Notes under the pieces: generated by a model
Databases searched by the model: none
Seen by the model: only the letters and a program-made list of their open reading frames with translations
Told to the model about the DNA's origin: nothing
Made by a program: the position numbers and the translations under genes
DNA from: Euglena gracilis
Taxonomy: Eukaryota; Euglenida; Euglenophyceae; Euglenales
NCBI GenBank assembly: GCA_039621445.1
Contig: CP154957.1
Location: 12,296,182 to 12,360,181 of the forward strand
Reading direction: 5' to 3'
Length of the DNA stretch: 64,000 nt
In this document: one piece after another, positions 56,801 to 64,000 of the stretch
Layout of the letters: each line of letters begins with the position of its first letter
Numbering within the stretch: the first letter of the stretch is position 1

Positions 56801-59544
56801 TCTGATTTTTTGATAGAAAAACACATTCTTTCACAGAAAAAACTCAAAATTTTCAGGTTTAAAAATTACCTCCCCCCCCCCCTTGTCTAAGCACCACCCC
56901 CCCGGTTCTTACCCATCTTTTTAAAGGTCATCGCCACAGGGAGGTTTATTTTGTGTGCATTTTTAAGGGAAATTTCTCAAAAATTTCGAAATTTCTGCAA
57001 CTTTTGAGACCTGATTTGGTGAGGTATTGTTGATTTCTGCATCCAAATGTGTGTGTAAGTTCAACAGTGTACCTCCAAAATAAGGGCAATTTTTCCTTTT
57101 CGGCGCGAAGCGTCGGATTTTTTTTGCAGTCAATTTTTTCCCCCTTGTCTAAGCACCACCCCCCTGGTTCTTACCCATATTTTGGCAACATAAGCACCAC
57201 CCCCCCGGTCCTTACCCATATTTTCCGGTGCTTAGACAAGGGGGGGGAGGTAGTAGTTTTTAGGAGGGGGTGAAAAAACGAAGCTCGAAAAATTGGACCA
57301 AATTTTGGCACAACCAAATTTTACTGACATTCTTTCTTGAAATTTTTCTGGATTTTTTTTTTCAGTGGCATTTTTTTTTTCATTTTTCATTTTCAGTGGC
57401 ATTTTTTTGCTTCAAAAACCTCTGAAAAATCAAAATTTTGAGAAAATGTTGAAATTTGGAAGATGTGAAAAAATGGGGTTTGGGGGGTTTTTGAAGGGGG
57501 GACCTCCTATCCCCCCCCCCAAAATAAGACCCCCCGGCCGGTACCAGCAACAATCCATGAAATGGACCCCCCCCCATAAATAAGACCCCTCCCTGCTGGC
57601 GTGAAGCGCCGGATTTTTGAAAAATGGGACATTTTGGGGGGTGCCAATTTTGGGACAGTTTTCACACAATTCAGAGGGGGGGCACCTCCCCTTGCGGTCA
57701 GAGGGGGGGCACCTCCCGACCTAAAATTGTGACACCCTCCTTGTATCGAACCCTGCCCTCCACCTCTCCGGGAGAAGGGCGGGTCCAGCGGACCAGCCAC
57801 CCAACCCCCTCCCCATTCCCACCACCCTGGGGACCCTGACAGAATCTCAGGTGTGACAGTTTCCCAGGGGGGGAGGTAATGAATCAACCAGGCATTATGT
57901 TTCTTAAGGCGCCTTCAGAGGTCTTCAGATGCTTTTAAAAAATGTGTCTCAAAATGCCTTAAACTGCCCCAAAATGACTCAAACATTTGACTCTGGCAAA
58001 ATCTTTGAAGCAACGGCGTTGCAGAATCTCGGCAATAAAAAACAGGCAAGCAGAAAAAAATATTTCTGGCATCGCTGGAATATTGTCCATCCAAAAAATA
58101 TTTGTTTTTCGACCTTTTGATTTTGGTCCTTGGACCTCCCTTGGACTTGGCGTTTTTTAAAAACTTAGTTAAATACCTTAAAAGGCCTTTAAAAAATGCC
58201 TTAAAATGCTTTAAAAACTGGGGGGGGGATACCTTAAAAAACCACAATGCCTGGAATCAACATCAGCAAGCCCCCAAAGCCCCCGGAGGGGGGGGGGCGT
58301 TGGGGACTCAAGGGGGGGTGGGGGTTGTGTGTGTCACCCAGTCCGAAGTTTGTGGGAAAGTCGGGGTTATTTCTCAGGACAAGGTTAGGGTCACGGTCGG
58401 ATTTCTGTGGGTATCCCAAATCGGAAATTAAGAATAAATTAGGTCCGGAATTTTTTAATTTGAGAATAAATTAGGCTGAATTTTGGAATAATTCAAGCAA
58501 AAGTGGAACCTGAAAATCTTCCCAAATGAGGACCAAACTTTCGGCCTGACTTTGTCCCTAAATTGGGCGCCATCCCACCCTGACCCGATTCCTAAAAATA
58601 GGCCCACCCTCCCGGAATCTGACGCAAGTCGACTGAAAAGTCGGAAAGTGGAAACAGGTGGACCATACCCCCCCCCCCCCAGAGTCCCTAAGCTCCGGGG
58701 AAGGGCGTTTGGGCCCTCTATATGTGATGACCACCCCCCCGCTCAGAGGCATCTTTTTGGAGGTTTTTGGCCAGTCCGCAGGTTTTTTTTAAGCCTTTTT
58801 GATCACGACCCCCCTCCCCCTCCGGTCGGAGGACAGAGATTACCGGTCGTTGGGCATTGGAGGGGGTGGGGGGACCTTGGACAGTGACCTGCTCCTGACC
58901 TGGAGATCAAGTCCGCCGAGGCGCAGGAAATCGCGTGCACCGCGCCGTACATCCAGGTCTGGGAGTGCCAGGCCCAGGGCGTGACACACTTGGCAGGGCC
59001 CTCTTTTCACTCTGGCCCCAGATTTGAGCAACCATATGCCAGCGTGCCGAGTGAGCGTTGGTTTTGCACCGGGGATTGGTCCGGAACCCCATTCGGTCCA
59101 AGGGATGACCCAGGGATGTTTTTTATTTTGCCTGCTGCTCGTCTCGAGAAATTTTCGATTTTTTCAAATATTTATTTGCCTTTCAGGTGTTTTTTTTTTT
59201 TAAAAAAAGAGTCTTAAATTGGGCTTTTTTTTGAACCCACCATCCATCTCGCTGTAGCAGCGATTTAAGTCTTTGGCGCACTCCTGGGGCGCCCCAGGCA
59301 ACGAGCCCCACGGCCGCCATAGGACCCCCAATCCGTTCCACATCGGGTTGGGAAGTGACAGGCAGGAATGTGTCCAGGTCATGGCCGGCACTCCGCATGT
59401 GTGGCAGCCATAGTGGCACCCAGCGGTGCTTTCCCAGCCCCCACTGTCGCCAAGTGACGCCCTGGCCCGGACTTCGGCCACGCCGACGGCGCCGCGGCTG
59501 CCGCGGCCCCCAAACCCATCACTGCCGCCACCGTGTCAACGTAG
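42952..59544 (+). CDS. USP39: USP39/SAD1 homologue (tri-snRNP 65K protein), 14 exons
   Basis: This is the complete gene for the splicing factor SAD1/USP39, which keeps the U4/U6.U5 tri-snRNP associated during spliceosome assembly. Exons: 42952-43124, 43643-43825, 44058-44262, 44598-44634, 45596-45695, 46783-46890, 47287-47315, 51457-51635, 52123-52213, 53668-53777, 53943-54035, 54892-54957, 58897-58971 and 59470-59544 (TAG). They are in phase and give 507 residues. Exons 1-2 carry the ZnF-UBP (CPYLDTIDR, YGCLVCGKYFQG, HHVFLNL). Exon 3 has GLVGLNNLKMTDYLSAV, with Asp160 where active hydrolases have Cys, as in all USP39. Later blocks include QVSPHELMQA, FQGRVRV, IIPQVPLF, LIFCYKRFKMNYWFEEKN, TKYDLCGNLCHDGSS and PYIQVWE. 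Twelve of thirteen introns are nonconventional; intron 10 can be read as GT-AG. The ends of introns 1, 6 and 10 carry small uncertainty. The last exon, an Ala/Pro-rich tail, is inferred from the intron rule. Confidence 0.92.
43125..43642 (+). other. USP39 intron 1, nonconventional
   Basis: It starts TGCCTGGGC and ends CCCAATCCAA, pairing GGGC with GCCC. Joining gives SLTNLVYGCLVCGK, matching the family apart from one missing residue. It contains the (CAA)n-(ACC)n microsatellite. Confidence 0.75.
43201..43492. repeat. Compound (CAA)n/(CAG)n-(ACC)n microsatellite
   Basis: AACAACAACAACAGCAACAG leads into about 87 uninterrupted ACC units from 43230 to 43492. It lies in USP39 intron 1. The poly-Pro, poly-Thr and poly-Val frames are translations of it. 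Confidence 0.98.
46149..46476 (-). mobile_element. MITE, ACCATTGCTTA family (copy 2, complete)
   Basis: A 328-bp element with TIRs ACCATTGCTTAA (46149) and CTAAGCAATGGT (46465-46476), containing repeated AGTGACTGACTGGTTTT and a GGCGCTGACGGCGCC palindrome. It is the reverse-complement relative of 14641-14922 and sits in intron 5 of USP39. No open frame. Confidence 0.85.
47744..47787. repeat. GGAGATTTCTTAAGGACCCC palindrome
   Basis: Perfect inverted arms of about 21 bp with a C/G centre, in USP39 intron 7. A half-copy (ATTTCTTAAGCCGG) is at 47577. Confidence 0.85.
47796..47876. repeat. (AT)n microsatellite
   Basis: TATA-rich imperfect repeat culminating in a pure AT run at 47840-47875, in USP39 intron 7. 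Confidence 0.95.
49316..49664. repeat. Foldback element with ~130-bp arms
   Basis: Arms 49316-49452 and 49536-49664 are inverted copies. They include GATGTGTTACGGTGTATTTG, CTGAACGGCCAGTGTG and AGAAGCCCCTGAGCTTATGG. GCGCTTAAGCGC or similar palindromes mark the arm ends. The fold lies inside USP39 intron 7. Confidence 0.9.
50518..50893. repeat. Second foldback with GCGCTTTGGCGC-type ends
   Basis: Arms 50518-50590 and 50820-50893 are inverted copies (CAATGGGTAGACTTATGAAG, then AATAGAAATTTAAG). Each half carries two TTGTGCCAAAGCGCAAT-type palindromes. More copies of this palindrome are scattered over 49264-51040. Confidence 0.85.
56100..56560. repeat. Fragments of the ACCATTGCTTA MITE family
   Basis: GCCAGTCTGTCACTTTT (56139), CTAGCCAGTCATAAACC (56392) with a GCTGGCCACTC block, and GATGCCATTGCTCAAG (56489) are diverged pieces of the family in USP39 intron 12, separated by G tracts. 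Confidence 0.5.
56655..57500 (+). repeat. Dispersed repeat R2 (copy 2), split by a nested element
   Basis: 56655-56866 matches 20390-20600 and 57253-57500 matches 20605-20800, in the same order and orientation. The intervening 56867-57252 is absent from the first copy, which therefore represents the empty site. Confidence 0.8.
56867..57252. mobile_element. ~385-bp nested MITE with TTGTCTAAGCACC TIRs
   Basis: The left end ACCTCCC(n)TTGTCTAAGCACC and the right end GGTGCTTAGACAAGGGGGGGAGGT are inverted repeats. Internal extra copies of TAAGCACCACCCCCC...CTTACCCAT occur at 57145 and 57190. It is inserted in repeat R2, possibly with a TA duplication. Non-coding. Confidence 0.85.
57515..57600. repeat. 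AATAAGACCCCCC doublet
   Basis: AAAATAAGACCCCCC (57531) and AAATAAGACCCCTCC (57580) flank a ~45-bp spacer, another instance of paired AT-rich motif plus C tract. Confidence 0.6.
58722..58876. mobile_element. Fragment of the TATGTCCAACGACC-family MITE
   Basis: GTGATGACCACCCCCC at 58724 and GGAGGACAGAGATTACCGGT, then CGTTGGGCATTGGAGGGGG, match the interior and right end of 61207-61572. It ends about 20 bp before USP39 exon 13. Confidence 0.6.
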
Positions 59545-60894
59545 CCCGTGCCCCAACTGCACTCCCAACTGCACTCCCCTCTGATGCACAGACCTTCACT
59601 GTTCACCTGCTTGTTTGGCCCACTTGCTCAAGCTGGTTTGATGGACGTTTTAATGGCTGCCGCCTTGCCTCGTATCCTGCTGATTGATATGTTTTTAGGC
59701 AGCACATATGGTTCATGCATCCTTTCGTCAGTGGCAACCTGTAACCCCTGGGCCAAGGAACACCGACGACTGCCTTCGGGCTCATTCAAGCTTTCCCACC
59801 CACGCGCGGATATCACCTGATGGAGCAAAACCCCGGAGCTTCGCTTCCAAACTCCTCGGTGCCAAACACAGGATATTAATACCCCTGGCATTTTTCGGGG
59901 GGGGGGGCTGCTCCAGCCAGCCCCGATTTTGGCTCAGTCCATCTGCAGCAGCATCACCCCCTCCCCCACCTGGGTTGCTGCCAGCCCAGCTAGCAAGCCC
60001 CTTTTTGTTGGTTTCAGCCGAAAAAAAATTGAAAAAGTGTTCGAAAATGGCCAAAAATGGTGTTTTTGGGGCCCCAGGGGGGTCTGCAAAACCTCAAGCA
60101 GATGTGTGGTCAGGTTCCCCGGTTCCGGCCTACCTGCCAGGTCAAAGTCCATTGGCTTTCCCTTGGAATGCCCTCGATTACCCAAACTGGTGTACATCAT
60201 TAGGCAACACTTTGGTGCAAAGCAACCGCGGCTCACAGGTCGGCAACTACGGCTTGGTCATGCCCTCAGCCGGTGGTTCAATGGTATGGGCCGAGGCCGA
60301 TTTCCCCAGTGCTGTGTTACAACCATGGAGGACGAGGAACGATGGATTGCCTTTGTTCACGGAAAAAGCAAGACGCTGAAGTGAGAGCACGTCGCGTTAT
60401 CAGATGCCAGCTTCAGAGGGTGGTATGTTACGGGGAAACTGTTGTCTGACAGGGTGGTCAGTACCGAGGACCCGACAACTTTCTGTCGCGACAGGTTGGC
60501 CGGTACCAAATCCTGACAGTTTCCTGGTCGGGACTCTGACAGCTTCCTAGGACTCCGGCTTTGTTTGGGCATACATTTTTTTGATTAGGGGTTTGAATTT
60601 GAATTTTTTTCTTCAATCTGCATGGGCTCAGTCCAATCGGTTCAAATCCACTTGCAAATGGCAATGACTACTTGGTGTGCCTACCCGCCCCCCCCCCCCG
60701 GGCAATTGACGCCCCCGGGCAATTGACGCCCCCGGGCAATTGTCACCCCTGGCTGTGCTGGCCAAATTGTCACCCCGGGAAATTGTCACCCCCCTCCGTG
60801 CTGCTCGATTGCCCGGGGGGGGGCGGGTATCAACCCCGGCAGCTGCGAAGCCTCGCTTCCTTTCCTCGCCTCCCCTCCCAGCCGACCAGACAAA
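59545..60894. other. Intergenic region between USP39 and the PDI-like gene
   Basis: About 1.35 kb. It contains CCAGCCAGCCC-type repeats (59905-60000), GACAG-rich sequence (60430-60545) and three tandem GGGCAATTGACGCCCCC units (60699-60745). A frame ending MEDEERWIAFVHGKSKTLK at 60384 lacks family support. I found no exon by the intron rule here. Confidence 0.5.
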
Positions 60895-61024
60895 ATGCTG
60901 CTCAAGGCTTTCCTGCTGCTGTGCTGCGTGGCCTCCGCCCCCGCCCTCTCCCTGACGAAGGAGGCTTTCCAGACGGAGGTGCTCGACAGTGGCAAGAACG
61001 CCTTCATCAAGTTCTTTGCCCCGT
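60895..61024 (+). CDS. Protein disulfide isomerase-like protein, first exon
   Basis: It starts MLLKAFLLLCCVASAPALSL, a typical ER signal peptide, followed by TKEAFQTEVLDSGKNAFIKF and FAP. This is the beginning of a thioredoxin domain just before the WCGHC active site. The exon ends after the first base of the Trp codon (61024). The intron starts GGCCAGGCT, with CAGGC at +4 to +8 as in the other nonconventional introns here. The next exon should begin with two G followed by Cys-Gly-His-Cys codons. I do not find it before the window end, so the intron is at least about 3 kb or the gene is broken. The continued frame to 61095 is intron. Confidence 0.75.
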
Positions 61025-61087
61025 GGCCAGGCTTCGGCGAACGCTGGCGCTGTCCTCTCCGGGCGGGTGGGGAATTCCACCACACAA

Positions 61088-61775
61088 TCATTTAGCCACT
61101 GGCCGACCCCCCACCCATAGGGGGGGGAGGTGGGTGATTAGTTTTTTTTTTCCTTCAGAGTGACTGACTTGGTTTTGCCCCCGATAGGGGGAGGTCGCAA
61201 AAAAACCACTTACCCCCCCCCTATGTCCAACGACCCCCCTATGTCCAATGACCACCCCCCCGGTCAGAGGACACCTTTTCGGAGGTTTGACCAAATTTTT
61301 GGTCCCGGCGTGAAGCGCCGGGACGAAAAATTTTGCCCAAAATTTTGCCAAAAATTTGGCCACAATGCCATTTTTGACACCTTTTGGACAAAAAATTGTC
61401 AAAATTGCCCAAAATTTTCGGCGCGAAGCGCCGGAAGGGAAAATTTGGGCATTTTTGGGTGGGTAGGGACCTGGGCACCCACCAACTTTTTTTTGACCCC
61501 ATGTCCAACGACCACCCCCCGGTCAGAGGACAGAGGTTACCGGTCATTGGACATAGGGGGGGAGGGTAAGTGACCCAGCGACGAAGGCGCCAGATAAAAA
61601 TTTGGCCTTTTTCACGTTTGTGATCAAATTTCCTTGAATTCCAGAGTGGCCGACCCCCCGGAGGGGGGGTGTGGTGACTGACTGGTTTTCCGAAAAACAG
61701 AAAGTGACTGGTTTTTGGAAGAAAAGAAGTGACTCCCACTGCCCCCCCCCCCCCGCCCCGGGGTTGGTAAAAAAT
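61088..61775. mobile_element. ACCATTGCTTA-family MITE relative, split by a nested MITE
   Basis: 61088-61206 carries AGAGTGACTGACTTGGTTTTG and 61640-61740 carries GTGACTGACTGGTTTT and AAAGTGACTGGTTTTTGG, both typical of this family. 61207-61572 is a separate inverted-repeat element inserted between them. It lies in the first intron of the PDI-like gene. Confidence 0.55.
61207..61572. mobile_element. 366-bp nested MITE with CACTTACCCC...TATGTCCAA TIRs
   Basis: The left end CACTTACCCCCCCCCTATGT and the right end ACATAGGGGGGGAGGGTAAGTG are inverted repeats. Internal copies of ATGTCCAACGACC/GGTCAGAGGACA repeat near both ends, and short GGCGCGAAGCGCCGG palindromes lie within. No open frame. A related fragment abuts USP39 exon 13. 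Confidence 0.85.
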
Positions 61776-62439
61776 TGTGTGTCCCTGACCGAAACCCTTG
61801 GACCACAAATTTCTCGAAGGTGATGCATTTTTATTGATGCAACAGTCGCAGAATGCCTTTGTTCAACACCAGACTTTTTTTTTCTGTGAGAGGTCGTCTC
61901 TTGGCAGGTGCTGTGGGCAGGGGGTTAAGGCATTTTCAACCGAGGGAAAGAGCACTTTTTGGCTTTGAAGGCTTTAACACACCTACAAGGACTGCAGGCT
62001 TCTTTATAAGGAAGGGGAATGCAACGTGCTTTTTTCCTTTGTGTTTTTTTTTTTTTGCATTTTGATTTTGGCAAAATTTGCACCTTTTCTTTTTTGTGTT
62101 TTTTTTCCCCACGCATTTTTCCGGGTGATTTTTCGATTTTTGCTGGGAATTTTTTTTCGGGAATTCCTCAATTTGGCCACAATTTTCGCCAGAGATCAAA
62201 TTTTTGTCATTTTGCATTTTTTTTGGGTTACAAATTGCATTTTTTTATATGCAAAATGAAAAATTTTCCCCAGCGGGGTTGGGTTTTTTTTCACCTCTCC
62301 AGTAGAAAGTGTACATCTCGAGGGAGGAAATTTGTGTTTTTTTTGCACTTGTTTGCGCTTTTTTTTGTGTTGTGTTCTTCGAGCCCCTGGTGCTATGGGC
62401 AGGCAGGGGATGGGCATTCTCGACCCCCAGGGTTTTGGG

Positions 62440-62600
62440 GTGAATAGTGCACACTTCCCCGCGCCGAAGGGACCGGGGGCCCGAAAATGCCCATTTTCAA
62501 GGAAAATTCGCTTGGCTGGCAGACACCGCGACCCAAAGCCCCCCCCCCCCCCCCCGGGGTGTACCTGCTGTGAACAGGCACCCCCCAAGAGCACTCCTCC
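62440..62600 (-). repeat. Dispersed repeat R1 (copy 3, reverse orientation)
   Basis: GGGCCCGAAAATGCCCATTT, then TTCAAGGAAAATTC, a 16-bp C tract and ACCTGCTGTGAACAGGCACCCC correspond to the reverse complement of R1 at 9822 and 32259, with substitutions. Confidence 0.55.
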
Positions 62601-63267
62601 ACGGGGTTGGTAAACAGACGCCCGTAGCCACTTAGGCGGCCCAATTCGCATTTAATCTTTTTTATGTTGATTTGCACACTTGCGCAAATTTCCGATTTTT
62701 TGATTTTGGCTGTGAAGGTCGGGGGGGGGGGGTTGAAGCACAGTGTCAAGAGAGTGCAAAAAATGAGCAAAATTCTGTTTTTGGCGGTGTGACCCCTGGG
62801 ATTTTGGCAAAAAATGGTGTTTTGGGGGGGTCCGGAAATGGACTCCCCACGTCGAAACCCCCGGGACCTTCCCCCGGGGAGTGAAAAAAACACAAAAAAG
62901 CGGCACCTTTACTGCCTTTGTGGAACGGGACCTTTACTGCCCTTGTTGCTCCTTTCGGCTGTTTCCCCGGGTGAGCCCAAGCTGCCGGCGGTGTGCGTCC
63001 TGGGTGTTTGCTGGACTGCGTTGCTTGCGGCGCCTTGGTGTGATGTTTTTGGGTTGTTTGCTAAAGCGCAGGGAGGAAGTGCCGGGGGGTGTGGGTGTGG
63101 TGTGACCGAGCCGGCGGGAAGGATGCAGTGGAAGGAAGATAAGTGCGGGGTGTTTTACAAGGGAAGCGCAGAGGGGAAGAAATCGGGTCCGCAGGGAATG
63201 AGGGGAACGGGTGTCTCCCACCCAACTTACACCCGGTTTTGTGGCAAAGAACCCAGCGGAAGAAGCC
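62601..63267. other. Intron or intergenic DNA, no gene recognised
   Basis: It follows the PDI-like first exon. 62900-63260 is GC-richer and carries open frames on both strands, but without domain features or codon-like conservation that I can see. Confidence 0.4.
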
Positions 63268-63386
63268 CATTCCTTGAAGGACAAAATTGTGTTTATTTGC
63301 GCAAATGCGCGCACAAACACAAGTGTGTTGGTGTGCGCATTTGCACAAACAAACACAATTTTGTCCTTCAAGGAATGGGAATAGGG
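63268..63386. repeat. 119-bp foldback with CCCATTCCTTGAAGGACAAA arms
   Basis: Perfect inverted arms (CCCATTCCTTGAAGGACAAA and onward, about 33 bp) enclose facing GCGCAAATGCGCGCACAAAC palindromes. Confidence 0.92.
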
Positions 63387-63499
63387 CCCATGAATTGACG
63401 CCGTCGATAAACGGCGTGACAAAGGGGCCGTGACGGCGCGAACCAGAAGGCCATCCAGAAGCATAGTTTGGTGGGTTTGTCACAGCGTTTGTCGACGGC

Positions 63500-63990
63500 G
63501 CAAGCTTATGGGCGCAAATGCGCGCACAAACAAAGATGTGTTTATGCGCGCATTTGCGCCCACCAACACAATTTGTGTTGGTTGGCGCAAATGCGCGCAT
63601 AAACGTAAAGAAGAAGGGTGTGACGGAAACACAACTGTCAAACACCAGCAGCAGATGTGGTTCATTTGCGCATTTGCGCGCATCACATTGTTTGTAGGTG
63701 CAGATGCGCAAATGAACAACATGAAGAAATTTGAGCAATTTACATCTGGTTCATTTGCACATTTGCGCCCACAAACAATGTGATGCGCGCAAATGCGCAA
63801 ATGAACCACCAATGGAGGAGTAAAAAGCGGCTTCATTTCGCCCTCCAACAGCTACCCTTAGTTGCTTTAGAATTGTGAATTTTGATACTTCAAAAACTTC
63901 AAAATAGTGTGTTTGGGGGAGCCTCAGAGTACACAAACAAAGGTTGTTTGTGCGCGCAAATGCGCGCACCAGTACACATCAGTTGTGCGA
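63500..63990. repeat. Cluster of GCGCAAATGCGC palindromes in inverted pairs
   Basis: Copies at about 63512, 63545, 63580, 63665, 63703, 63755, 63785 and 63955. Several are paired as inverted repeats with shared flanks (CACATTGTTTGT / ACAAACAATGTG). They continue to the window end. Confidence 0.85.
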
Positions 63991-64000
63991 CACCATCTCC

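Noticed and set aside
42952-59544. Several independent small genes instead of one split USP39 gene
   Set aside because: All blocks follow USP39 order, are in phase across the proposed joins, and no block is repeated.
59200-59606. Minus-strand Ala/Gly-rich frames
   Set aside because: They overlap intron 13 and exon 14 of USP39 on the other strand and lack a recognisable domain.
60327-60384. Last exon encoding MEDEERWIAFVHGKSKTLK
   Set aside because: No homology and no paired intron boundary found in front of it.
62934-63738. Minus-strand frames with repeated Cys-Ala-His words
   Set aside because: They translate the GCGCAAATGCGC palindrome cluster.

Overview
The window reads as nuclear DNA of a euglenid flagellate (Euglena or a relative). 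The decisive evidence is splicing. Four conserved host genes can be recognised by their encoded proteins, and most of their introns lack GT-AG ends. Instead they show the euglenid 'nonconventional' signature: a CAG-like triplet at intron positions +4 to +6 that can pair with a CTG-like triplet at -8 to -6, usually extended to +8/-10. I recognised this by aligning exons to known protein families; the species is an inference.

Host genes: (1) 1037-2077 (+), the 3' end of an RMND5/RMD5 (GID/CTLH E3 ligase) gene with its RING-like domain. (2) 17272-23718 (-), an FCP/SCP-type DxDxT phosphatase in two exons separated by a 5.6 kb intron full of transposons. (3) 42952-59544 (+), a complete USP39/SAD1 gene (tri-snRNP-associated, inactive ubiquitin-hydrolase fold) in 14 exons, including exons of 29 and 37 nt, encoding about 507 residues over 16.6 kb. 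(4) 60895-61024 (+), the first exon (signal peptide and thioredoxin-fold start) of a protein disulfide isomerase-like gene that runs off the window.

Mobile DNA fills most of the rest. 2701-7232 is a DIRS-like tyrosine-recombinase retrotransposon with inverted and internal complementary repeats. 18059-19197 and about 36600-41290 are two copies of a TIR element carrying a PHD finger; the second is split by another insertion. 27660-30380 holds CENP-B/pogo-type transposase remnants. 33490-34650 looks like a decayed hAT transposase, and 25294-25905 a BED-finger fragment. Many MITE-like elements have TIRs made of an AT-rich motif next to a long C or G tract, often doubled, and several are nested.

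The background has very many G/C homopolymers, T-rich stretches, (AC)n, (ACC)n and (AT)n microsatellites, and families of short palindromes (GCGCTTAAGCGC, GCGCAAATGCGC and others) arranged as foldbacks. Much of this lies inside introns, so host genes and repeats are interleaved rather than separated. Most long open frames are fortuitous readings of low-complexity DNA.
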